From positions 58,120 to 122,119 of the forward strand of contig JAFRJJ010000090.1 of assembly GCA_017432325.1 (NCBI GenBank): 64,000 nt of DNA. The letters are read 5' to 3'. Shown one piece after another: positions 32,564-40,668 of the stretch. The translations under genes were made by a program, and so were the position numbers. Origin of the DNA: Solobacterium sp. (GTDB lineage: Bacteria > Bacillota_I > Bacilli_A > Erysipelotrichales > Erysipelotrichaceae). A model generated the notes under the pieces. The model ran no database searches and was not told the DNA's origin. It saw only the letters and a program-made list of their open reading frames with translations. How positions within the stretch are numbered: the stretch's first letter is position 1; each line of letters begins with the position of its first letter.

Positions 32564-33634
32564 ATGAAACTGAAATTTGTTTTTATCCACGGTACGGCAG
32601 GCTGGGGGAGCTATGACAAGCGATATGAGAAAATGCCCTATTGGGGAATGCGCGGAGGCGACCTGATCAGCTGGCTGAATGAAAAAGGATTTGACAGTTA
32701 TGCAGCGTCAGTCTCACCGTTTGGAAGCGCGTGGGACCGTTCCTGTGAACTGTATGCACAGATCTTCGGAAAGAAGACTGACTATGGAATCACTCACAGC
32801 AAAGTTTACGGCCATGAGAGATTCGGCAGGGATTATACAGGATGTGCTTTGATCCCTGATCTGGCCGATGACGTGAAGCTGGTCCTGATCGGACATTCCT
32901 TTGGCGGCACAACAGCTAGATTGTTCGCGGAACTGATGGCTCATGGTGATGAAGCAGAGAGAACTGCAGGTAATATTGATGATATCTCACCGTTGTTTAT
33001 GGGTGGTATGGAACACAGGATCCATTCAGTCACTGCAGTGGCTTGCGCAATGAACGGCAATTCTTCATTTGATATGCTGAACGATCCCGGATTTGATCTG
33101 AACTCTGTGAAAGTTCCCTGGTGGAGCAGGTATTTCGGCAAAAGAATGTCCAGTCAGCTGCAGACGGGAACAGACGGCAGGGACAGCAGGGACTGCGGAG
33201 ATCATGATATGCAGATCGATCAGGCACTGCTCCTGAACGAAAGGATGTGTACTCTGCCGGATGTATATTATTATTCTGTTCCGTGCAGCTATACGAAAAA
33301 GAAGGGTGACAGGTTTGTACCCGAAAAGGGCATGGAGCCTTTCTTCGTTGCGCGTTCATTCCAGATCGGCCAGTATACCGGCATGACAAAAGGAGGTACA
33401 AAGATCGGTCAGGAATGGAACGAGAATGACGGAAGGGTCAGTACCATTTCTGAAACTTCGCCTTTTGGAGCGCCGAGCAGAAAACTGTTTCCCGGTGATC
33501 TGAAACCGGGAGTATGGAATGTATATCCGGTACAGAAGGGAGACCATATGTCACTGCAGGGCGGAATGCTGCATAAAAAGGATATCCGGTCTTTCTACGA
33601 GGAAATGCTTACGATGATCAGTTCCGCTGACTGA
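32564..33634 (+). CDS. Alpha/beta hydrolase related to family I.5 lipases
   Basis: A 356-residue cytoplasmic hydrolase without a signal peptide. FVFIHGTAGWG (6-16) is the oxyanion region, LVLIGHSFGGTTARL (about 107-121) holds the nucleophilic serine, WNENDGRVSTIS the probable catalytic aspartate, and KGDHMSLQGG (about 326-335) the histidine. The length and the large insertions resemble staphylococcal/Geobacillus-type lipases, though secreted members have a leader. Substrate is not known. AAGGAGG precedes the ATG. Confidence 0.82.
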   Translation: MKLKFVFIHGTAGWGSYDKRYEKMPYWGMRGGDLISWLNEKGFDSYAASVSPFGSAWDRSCELYAQIFGKKTDYGITHSKVYGHERFGRDYTGCALIPDLADDVKLVLIGHSFGGTTARLFAELMAHGDEAERTAGNIDDISPLFMGGMEHRIHSVTAVACAMNGNSSFDMLNDPGFDLNSVKVPWWSRYFGKRMSSQLQTGTDGRDSRDCGDHDMQIDQALLLNERMCTLPDVYYYSVPCSYTKKKGDRFVPEKGMEPFFVARSFQIGQYTGMTKGGTKIGQEWNENDGRVSTISETSPFGAPSRKLFPGDLKPGVWNVYPVQKGDHMSLQGGMLHKKDIRSFYEEMLTMISSAD

Positions 33635-34102
33635 AAAAGAGGCGGGTGCTGTTATTCAGACTGATATATTTCCGGATATATATGCGGAAATGGATGAGGG
33701 ATGTAAGTCCCTTTTTTACTTAAGAGAACCGGAAAACCTGTACGGTCATTCCGGTCAGTTCAATAACGAAACCAGTTGATGATCCAGAGAACTACATTCA
33801 TTTCTCCGGCAATGTACAGGAATTATCCGGGGATATCAGACATGTGATTTTTGACATTTTCCCATTTCAATGAAGGCTATTCATATTACAATAAATACGT
33901 ACAGGTTTTACATATCATCGATCTGATGCATACCCGGCTGCAGACATGGCCAATGGCATGCTGTCTTTCATCATTTACAGTCCTGCAGTCATTGCGGATT
34001 TTATGATGTGCAGGCAGTGCTGCAGCAGTTCAATACGGGCAGCCGGATCCGGGGTATAAAACAGAACAATATGAAACAGTTATACTGCAAGGAGGATTTT
34101 CT
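33635..34102 (+). other. 468-base intergenic region
   Basis: No gene is supported. It contains the hairpin TTCCG/CGGAA (33670-33689), then a terminator AGGGA/TCCCT (33697-33712) followed by TTTTTT that closes the lipase transcript. Near its right end TATACT (34081-34086) and GGAGG serve the next gene. The middle 350 bases are AT-rich with short imperfect repeats; I see nothing else. Confidence 0.5.
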
Positions 34103-34978
34103 ATGAGCGCGATGAGTGATCAGATCAGAACGATGTTCGCAGAAGGGGACGCGAAGCGTGATGCGGGACTGAAGACACCGGAGGATGTCGTCCGTTATGA
34201 CGATATCCGTTACGGAAACGTTGACGAGAAGCTTCAGCTTCTCGATGTCTACCGTCCGAAAGGCGCAGATGGAAAGCTGCCTGTCATCATGAGTGTACAC
34301 GGCGGAGGCTGGGTATACGGTGACAAAGAGGTCTACCAGTTCTACTGCATGTCACTGGCACAAAGGGGCTTTGCGGTCGTCAATTATTCCTACCGTCTGG
34401 CACCGGAATATAAGTTCCCGTCATCTCTTGAAGACACATGTTCGGTTGCCGCATGGATGATGGTCAATGCGGAAACCTATGGCTTTGATATGGAACAAGT
34501 ATACGGTGTGGGAGACTCTGCAGGCGGACATATGCTGACGATATTCGCGGCTGCCCTGACAAATCCCGACTATGCGCAGGAGCTTGGCGTTAAGCTTCCG
34601 ACAGGCTTCCGTTTCAATGCTGTTGCACTGAACTGCGGGGCATACAAGATCGATCTGACTGCCCAGGATATGACGACAGGCCTGATGGGTGATTTCCTGC
34701 CGGGAAAAGATCTTGAAACAGAAGTGAAGCTGATCAATCCCGTCGGGTGGATCCTGGAAGACTTCCCGCCGGCATTTGTCATGACCAGCACGAATGACTT
34801 CCTGAAGGCACAGCCTTCCATCCTGATCCCTGTACTGATGGATAATGATATCCCGTTTGTATACAGGTATTATTCCGACAAAAATGATCCGCTCGGACAT
34901 GTGTTCCACTGCAACATCCGTCTGAGTGCTGCGAAACTCTGCAATGATGAAGAGTGTGAATTCTTCAGGAAATACTGA
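34103..34978 (+). CDS. Alpha/beta hydrolase, HSL-type esterase
   Basis: A 291-residue esterase of the hormone-sensitive-lipase type. SVHGGGWVYGDKE (about 64-76) is the HGGG oxyanion motif, YGVGDSAGGHML (about 135-146) holds the nucleophilic serine, and a late GHVFH histidine completes the triad. It likely cleaves acetyl or other short acyl esters, perhaps from carbohydrates given the sugar-related neighbours. AAGGAGG precedes the ATG. The phosphoglucomutase gene begins 16 bases after its stop. Confidence 0.88.
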   Translation: MSAMSDQIRTMFAEGDAKRDAGLKTPEDVVRYDDIRYGNVDEKLQLLDVYRPKGADGKLPVIMSVHGGGWVYGDKEVYQFYCMSLAQRGFAVVNYSYRLAPEYKFPSSLEDTCSVAAWMMVNAETYGFDMEQVYGVGDSAGGHMLTIFAAALTNPDYAQELGVKLPTGFRFNAVALNCGAYKIDLTAQDMTTGLMGDFLPGKDLETEVKLINPVGWILEDFPPAFVMTSTNDFLKAQPSILIPVLMDNDIPFVYRYYSDKNDPLGHVFHCNIRLSAAKLCNDEECEFFRKY

Positions 34979-34994
34979 TTTCCGGGTGAAAACA

Positions 34995-36407
34995 ATGCTG
35001 AAATTCGGAACGGGCGGCTGGCGTGCCGTGATCGGTGATGAATTTACAAAACAGAATCTGCAGATCCTGGCAAAAGCCATGGCTGACAAAATGCATGCGG
35101 AAGGCGTAGCCGGAGAAGGGATCGTCATCGGACATGACAGGCGCTTCCTGGCAAATGAATCGGTTAATTGGCTGGCTGGGGTCTTTGCGGCAGAAGGAAT
35201 TAAAACACAGATCGTGACAAAGGCATGTCCGACGCCGGTCGTTATGTATTATGTCCAGGTACATGATATGCACTACGGACTGATGGTGACCGCAAGCCAT
35301 AACCCTGCGGAATACAACGGCGTCAAAGTATTTACATACGGGGGCAGGGATGCGGACCTGGAACAGACTGCCGATATCGAACGTTATATCTCGGAAGTGA
35401 AACTTCCGGTCTGTTCGAAAGAATATGAAACAGGCATAGCCGAAGGAATGATCGAGGAATTCTCTCCCGTCAATGAATATATCGATTCGATCATTGATGA
35501 CATCGATATTCAGAAGATCAGGAACGCGAACCTGAATATCGTGCTTGACCCGATGTACGGTGTATCCGAGACATGCATCAAGACGATCCTGATCACCGCA
35601 AGATGCGGTGTGGAAACGATCCACGGATATCATGATCCGCTGTTCGGCGGACACATGCCTGCGCCGGAATCCGACAGTATGTATGACCTCAGGTCATATG
35701 TGATCTCGCATCATTGCGATCTGGGGATCGCGACAGACGGAGACGCGGACAGGATCGGCATCATTGATGATACCGGCAGATATCTTTCACCCAATGACGT
35801 GATCATGCTGCTGGACTATTATCTTGTGAAGCACAGAGGCATGCAGGGACCTGTTGTAAGAAATCTCTGTACTTCGCATATGATCGACCGTATGGCGGAA
35901 TATCTCGGACAGGAAGTGTATGAAGTGCCTGTCGGTTTCAAATGGATCTCTTCAAAGATGGATGAAACAAATGCCGTGATCGGCGGGGAATCATCCGGCG
36001 GTCTGTCTGTCGCAGGCAGGATCAAAGGCAAGGACGGTGTGTATGCTGCAGCGCTGCTGGTGGAAATGCTCGCCTATGAAGGAAAGAAAATGTCGGTGAT
36101 CTATGACGAACTGTGTTCCATCGTCGGCAGATCATATATGGCACAGCATAACTACAGGTTCCGCGCAGAACACAGGGCATTGTTCCTGAAACGCATCATG
36201 GAAGACAGGGAGATCCCTGTATTCCCGTATGAGATCGATCATGTATCCTATATGGACGGGTGCAAGGTCTATTTCAAGAACGGCGGATGGGTCAGTATCC
36301 GTTTCTCGGGTACAGAACCGCTGCTGAGAGTATTTGCTGAAATGGATACACAGGAGCAGGCTGAAGAGATCTGTGAGATCTGCCGTCAGTTCCTGGGTAT
36401 CGCTTAG
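34995..36407 (+). CDS. Phosphoglucomutase/phosphomannomutase
   Basis: A 470-residue alpha-D-phosphohexomutase. TASHNPAEYNG (about 98-108) carries the phosphoserine, TDGDADRIG (about 249-257) is the Mg2+ loop, GGESSGG (about 330-336) the sugar loop and RFSGTEPLLR the phosphate-binding end. It interconverts hexose 1- and 6-phosphates for glycolysis or cell-envelope precursors. The start at 34995 (MLKFGTGGW) matches the family start; upstream in-frame ATGs overlap the esterase gene. Confidence 0.93.
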   Translation: MLKFGTGGWRAVIGDEFTKQNLQILAKAMADKMHAEGVAGEGIVIGHDRRFLANESVNWLAGVFAAEGIKTQIVTKACPTPVVMYYVQVHDMHYGLMVTASHNPAEYNGVKVFTYGGRDADLEQTADIERYISEVKLPVCSKEYETGIAEGMIEEFSPVNEYIDSIIDDIDIQKIRNANLNIVLDPMYGVSETCIKTILITARCGVETIHGYHDPLFGGHMPAPESDSMYDLRSYVISHHCDLGIATDGDADRIGIIDDTGRYLSPNDVIMLLDYYLVKHRGMQGPVVRNLCTSHMIDRMAEYLGQEVYEVPVGFKWISSKMDETNAVIGGESSGGLSVAGRIKGKDGVYAAALLVEMLAYEGKKMSVIYDELCSIVGRSYMAQHNYRFRAEHRALFLKRIMEDREIPVFPYEIDHVSYMDGCKVYFKNGGWVSIRFSGTEPLLRVFAEMDTQEQAEEICEICRQFLGIA

Positions 36408-36425
36408 TACAGGAATGGGGAAGAA

Positions 36426-38042
36426 ATGAATCGAAAAAGTATTTTGTGCGCATTGGGGCTGTCACTTCTGATCAGTCTTTGCGGATGCTCAACGAAAACA
36501 GAAACAGCACCGGAAAAACCGGCAGAGGCAGTACAGACAGCAGGGGAGATCCCGGAACCTGTTGAGGAACCCGTATTTGTCAATGAAGCACCTGAACCCG
36601 TTGCCTCGGTATTTGATAGTTCTGATCCGTACACATCCGAGACGAAAATAATGGGTATGCTGAATCCGTTTATGATCAGACTAATGCAGAAGGTATTCAG
36701 TGAGGAGGAAAATCATATCTTCTCACCGATGTCACTGATCTTAGCGTTAAGCATGGCTGAAAACGGAACTGCCGGCATGACCAGGGCAGAGATCGAATCC
36801 GCGCTTGGCATCAGTACGGATGATCTGAACCAGCTTATGAAAAGTTACCTGCCGGATATGAATTATGATTACGGAACCGATTTTTACACAGGAAATTCCC
36901 TGTGGTTCAATACCGATAACGGTATCACACTGAAAACATCATATCTGGATCATCTCAGGGAGTATTATGATGCGGCAGTCTTTGAACGCAGTTTTGCGGA
37001 CAAGGATGCTTTGGCACAGGAAGTCAATGACTGGACGAATGAAAAGACAGACGGGTCCATCCCGGAGATCCTGCAGGCGGATGATCTGGATCGGACAGAT
37101 CCGATGCTGCTGCTCAATGCGCTGGCTGCCGGCGGTAAATGGATGATACAGTTTCAGCCGGAACTGACATTCCCCCAAACATTCCATAATGCGGACGGTT
37201 CGGAAAGTACCGTCAGTATGATGCACCAGTCCATGGAAGGATGGTGGCATGATTCTCTGAGTGAAGGTGTTGTGCTATACCTTGAAAACGGACTGAAGTA
37301 TACCGCGATCCTGCCGAATCAGGGTGTTACTGTTGAAGAATATCTCCAACAGGCCGATCCGGAAATGATCATGGATTACTACAAAGGTTTTACCAGCACC
37401 GAAAATGAGGATCCGCAGACCTGGACAGCGGACATGCACATCACCAACCTGTCACTTCCGAAATACAGCTACAATGCTGAATATGAACTGGATCAGGCAC
37501 TGAAGGAACTCGGTATCCAGAGAATGTTCACGGTTGGCTATGCGGACTTCTCGGAAATGGCGGAAGGAGACCCGGGTGTTGTCTCTGAGATCTATGTGAA
37601 GCAGATCAGACAAAAGGCCGATATCATGGTCAACGAGGAAGAGGTCAGGGCATCCGCGGCGACTGTCGTCATGGGAGGACTTGGCGCAGGCGGATATAAC
37701 ATCAGAAACTATATCTATCATGATGTCGTATTTGACAGACCGTTCATCTTCCTCATCAGCAAGGGCAGGGTCCCTCTGTTTGCCGGAGTTGCCTCTTTAC
37801 TGGAAGACACCGGTGAGACTGTCGGTGATAACGGGATCATTCGCATCGAGGTGATCGCGGATGCCGGACTCAATGTCCGCAGCGGCCCGGATGTATCCAA
37901 TGAGAGGTATTATACAGCTGCCAAAGGAACGCAGTTCTATGCATATGAAACACGTGAAAACGGCGGCTATACATGGTACAGAGTCGGCATGGATCTCTGG
38001 ATCGCCGATCAGGACCATGAATGGGTAAAAGAGCTTAGATAA
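36426..38042 (+). CDS. Serpin lipoprotein with C-terminal SH3-like domain
   Basis: A 538-residue exported protein. A lipoprotein signal ends at Cys21 (LCGC), then a Pro/Glu-rich linker (25-60), a full serpin fold (about 70-460: IFSPMSLILALSMAENGTAGMT, then NALAAGGKWMIQF, and the hinge NEEEVRASAATVVMGG before the FDRPFIFLI strand), and an SH3b-like domain (about 475-538: DAGLNVRSGPDVSNERYY). Serpins trap serine or cysteine proteases; the reactive loop runs from VVMGG to the IYHDV strand. In gut bacteria they may block host proteases. It follows pgm by 18 bases. The SH3 fusion suggests wall binding and is unusual. Confidence 0.9.
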   Translation: MNRKSILCALGLSLLISLCGCSTKTETAPEKPAEAVQTAGEIPEPVEEPVFVNEAPEPVASVFDSSDPYTSETKIMGMLNPFMIRLMQKVFSEEENHIFSPMSLILALSMAENGTAGMTRAEIESALGISTDDLNQLMKSYLPDMNYDYGTDFYTGNSLWFNTDNGITLKTSYLDHLREYYDAAVFERSFADKDALAQEVNDWTNEKTDGSIPEILQADDLDRTDPMLLLNALAAGGKWMIQFQPELTFPQTFHNADGSESTVSMMHQSMEGWWHDSLSEGVVLYLENGLKYTAILPNQGVTVEEYLQQADPEMIMDYYKGFTSTENEDPQTWTADMHITNLSLPKYSYNAEYELDQALKELGIQRMFTVGYADFSEMAEGDPGVVSEIYVKQIRQKADIMVNEEEVRASAATVVMGGLGAGGYNIRNYIYHDVVFDRPFIFLISKGRVPLFAGVASLLEDTGETVGDNGIIRIEVIADAGLNVRSGPDVSNERYYTAAKGTQFYAYETRENGGYTWYRVGMDLWIADQDHEWVKELR

Positions 38043-38052
38043 GCATAAAGGT

Positions 38053-38084
38053 ACGGATATCAAAAGCGATATCCGTGCTTTTTT
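38053..38084 (+). terminator. Terminator after the serpin gene
   Basis: ACGGATATC (38053-38061) pairs with GATATCCGT (38068-38076), followed by GCTTTTTT. A weaker hairpin at 38094-38131 (GTGT/ACAC flanked by A and T runs) probably serves the convergent HAD gene. Confidence 0.8.
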
Positions 38085-38184
38085 CCGCAAAACGAAAAAA
38101 GGTGTCTTCACGCAGGAAAACACACTTTTTTCGGGATCATTTTAATGTGGTTAATCGTAAGAGAGGGCAGATGATCCAATCAGT

Positions 38185-39012
38185 TTATTCGCTCAGATAG
38201 TGATCGAAGATCCAGTGCCCGAAACCGTCTTCACTGGCACGGTATTCGGTCACAGCATCAGCGATGGCTTTGTTCTCCGGCATGCCGTTGCACAGGCATA
38301 CGGAGTATCCTGCCATCTTCATCATTTCAAGGTCATTCTCGGCATCGCCGAATGCCATGACATCTTCCAGTGAAACACCGTTGTCCCTGCAGTATTCGGC
38401 AACTGCTGTTCCTTTGTTGTTTCTCCTGTCCTGGAATTCGATCAGGTTGACTGCTGTTTTGAAGCAGAAGTATATATCGTTCTCAAGTGTTCTGGCAAAA
38501 GGTTCAACGACTTCTTTCATCTCTTCTTCCGTTTCCGTACGGAAGAGGATCTTGCCGACAGGCTTCTCCCAGAATTCGGAAACATCCTTGGCGATCCTTG
38601 CCTCGTTGCGGTTCCGCTTTGCCGAAGCACGCAGCAGATCGTCATCCCATCTTGCCAGCATATAGCCGTCCCCGTAGATGAAGGGATTGCATCCCGTGAC
38701 TTCCATCTTTGTGATGATCTCTTTGATATCATCAGGCTGAAGAGGATTGAGGCTCTTGGTAATACCTGTATGCGCGTCATATACTTCGCCGCCGTTCAGA
38801 CCGACAATGAAATCAAATTCAAATCCGAGTTCCCATTCCTTTGCGTGTTCCGTCAGACGCTGCCAGAGCGGTCTGCCTGAAGCGATCCCCAGCAGTACAC
38901 CGCGTTCATGCAGTGCCTGGAAGGCTTTGCGGTTGGTATCGCCGAACTGATCAGGACGTTCTCTCAGGGTACGGTCGATATCTGCTACAACGATCTTATA
39001 GTTTTTTCTCAT
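38185..39012 (-). CDS. HAD family phosphatase, Cof/YwpJ-like
   Basis: A 275-residue Cof-type HAD hydrolase. VVADIDRTLRER (8-19) has the nucleophile and acid aspartates, GIASGRPLWQ the second motif, and AFGDAENDLEMMKMAGY the Mg2+ aspartates; a C2-type cap lies between. NKGTAVAEYC is the lysine region. It dephosphorylates sugar phosphates or flavin-type phosphates. GGAGAA precedes ATG 39012; the frame remains open further but only as the antisense of the cyclophilin gene. Confidence 0.9.
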   Translation of the reverse strand: MRKNYKIVVADIDRTLRERPDQFGDTNRKAFQALHERGVLLGIASGRPLWQRLTEHAKEWELGFEFDFIVGLNGGEVYDAHTGITKSLNPLQPDDIKEIITKMEVTGCNPFIYGDGYMLARWDDDLLRASAKRNRNEARIAKDVSEFWEKPVGKILFRTETEEEMKEVVEPFARTLENDIYFCFKTAVNLIEFQDRRNNKGTAVAEYCRDNGVSLEDVMAFGDAENDLEMMKMAGYSVCLCNGMPENKAIADAVTEYRASEDGFGHWIFDHYLSE

Positions 39013-39123
39013 AAGTAATTCTCCGCAATGATAATACAGGATATCAAACATCCAGACTATCGTAATCTGCCGAAATTCTATCGCTATCTGCAGAAATTGC
39101 GTAAATGTGGTATGATGTCTCAC

Positions 39124-39726
39124 ATGAAAAAGAAATTGGCAATGATATTGAGCATGCTGCTCCTGGCAGGCTGTGCAGGAAAGACTGCAGCGAAACAGGA
39201 CGGAACTGAGGAAGGCCTGACAGCAGAGAAACATGCCGTGATTACTGTACAGGATTACGGAGAAATCTATATTGACCTGGACAGGGATTCGGCACCGGTC
39301 ACAGTGGACAATTTTGTCCAGCTGACAGAGGAAGGTTTCTATGACGGACTGACATTCCACAGGATCATGGACGGATTTATCCTCCAGGGAGGTGACCCTG
39401 AAGGAAACGGATTCGGCGGATCTGATGCGACGATTTTCGGGGAATTTTCTTCCAACGGCTTTGACAATCCGATCAAGCATGTTGCGGGAGTGATCTCCAT
39501 GGCACGCGCTACGGATCCTGACAGCGGAAGCTCCCAGTTCTTTATCCTGCTGAGCGACCAGCCGCATCTTGACGGCAACTATGCAGCATTCGGCTGGGTA
39601 GCAGATGACAAGAGCATGAAAGTAGCCAGAAAGATCGCTGCTGACTCCAAACCGCTGGACAACAACGGAACGATCGCACCGGAAGACCAGCCGGTGATCA
39701 CTTCTATCAAGATGCTGGATGACTGA
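39124..39726 (+). CDS. Cyclophilin-type peptidyl-prolyl isomerase lipoprotein
   Basis: A 200-residue lipoprotein with the lipobox LLAGC (Cys17) and a cyclophilin domain (about 38-200): FHRIMDGFILQGGDPEGNGFGG holds the catalytic Arg and binding residues, and SSQFFILLSDQPHLDGNYAAFGWV the remainder. It helps fold exported proteins at the cell surface. There is no clear ribosome site: TGgTATGAT (39108-39116) lies only seven bases before the ATG, so the mRNA is probably leaderless. Confidence 0.92.
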   Translation: MKKKLAMILSMLLLAGCAGKTAAKQDGTEEGLTAEKHAVITVQDYGEIYIDLDRDSAPVTVDNFVQLTEEGFYDGLTFHRIMDGFILQGGDPEGNGFGGSDATIFGEFSSNGFDNPIKHVAGVISMARATDPDSGSSQFFILLSDQPHLDGNYAAFGWVADDKSMKVARKIAADSKPLDNNGTIAPEDQPVITSIKMLDD

Positions 39727-39745
39727 CCTGATGTCAGTCATTTTT
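39720..39745 (+). terminator. Terminator after the cyclophilin gene
   Basis: TGACTGAC (39720-39727) pairs with GTCAGTCA (39733-39740), followed by TTTTTC. The stem starts in the last codons of the gene. Confidence 0.75.
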
Positions 39746-39789
39746 CATTGTTCAAAATGTGATAATATTGTTCTGTACGGAGAAGCATT

Positions 39790-40668
39790 ATGGTGACATT
39801 ACAATCGTTGTTCGAAAAAGATAAAGAATCATTTCTGAATACACTGAAAGCACAGTCTGATACAGCTTCCATGATCAAAGCGGCTGATTCCGAACTCAGC
39901 AGGATCCTGTTTAAATACAACGAACAGGAGGAAAGCGAACGTGTCAAAGCGTCAGCCTACAGTATCCTTTCAACTGTCAGGACCACACTGAACCTGATCG
40001 ACAGCTACGGTGAAACAAAGGTGTACAGCAGGGAAGAATACCATAAACAGGAAAAGAAAACAGGGCACAGCCCGCTGTTCTGGGTACTGCTTGGCATCGG
40101 GTGCGCGTGTGCTGTGGGAGCGTTTATACTGCTGCTGTTCTCGGTCAGGGCAGTATCCATGGTCATCAATCTTCCGGTATTTCTCATCCTGCTGGCAGCA
40201 GGCATGGTATGCCTGTTCCTGAGCGGTATGAAATTCCATACGCAGGGCTCGAAGAAACAGTCTGAGATCCAGACGGAAACGATCGCCGATCCGGATAAGA
40301 TCTATAAACATTTACTGGGTATCCTGTTGACAGTCGATCATCTGCTGGCTGATGTCAGGACAGAAGAAATGATCGATGCACGTCATGAACTGGAAAAAGA
40401 CAAGGACGGAATGAACCAGAAAGAACTGGCACTGCTGTCACAGCTGCTGGAAGACGCTTATACGGACAAGAACAGTGATCTGGCCATGGAGACCATTTCG
40501 CATATCAAGTATTACCTTCATAACCGCAGGATCGAGGCAGTGGACTATTCCAGGGAAGACCATGCCTGGTTTGATATCCTTCCGGGTGAGGGAGGCACAC
40601 TCAGGCCTGCACTTGTCATGGACAATGCGCTGCTGAAGAAAGGTCTGGCAGCCGGAGGCAGATTATGA
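39790..40668 (+). CDS. Two-helix membrane protein partner of Hsp70-like ATPase
   Basis: A 292-residue protein with a charged helical N-terminal region (1-85), two adjacent membrane helices (about 94-118 and 120-145) and a helical cytoplasmic C-terminal domain (about 165-292). I recognise no family. CGGAG precedes the ATG. Its stop overlaps the next start by four bases (ATGA), so it forms a tight pair with the Hsp70/actin-like protein, which itself has membrane helices. Together they look like a membrane-bound ATPase complex of unknown role. Confidence 0.75.
   Translation: MVTLQSLFEKDKESFLNTLKAQSDTASMIKAADSELSRILFKYNEQEESERVKASAYSILSTVRTTLNLIDSYGETKVYSREEYHKQEKKTGHSPLFWVLLGIGCACAVGAFILLLFSVRAVSMVINLPVFLILLAAGMVCLFLSGMKFHTQGSKKQSEIQTETIADPDKIYKHLLGILLTVDHLLADVRTEEMIDARHELEKDKDGMNQKELALLSQLLEDAYTDKNSDLAMETISHIKYYLHNRRIEAVDYSREDHAWFDILPGEGGTLRPALVMDNALLKKGLAAGGRL

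Noticed and set aside
39013..39741. N-terminal extension of the HAD phosphatase frame
   Set aside because: It runs antisense through the cyclophilin lipoprotein gene; HAD motif I and a ribosome site place the start at 39012.
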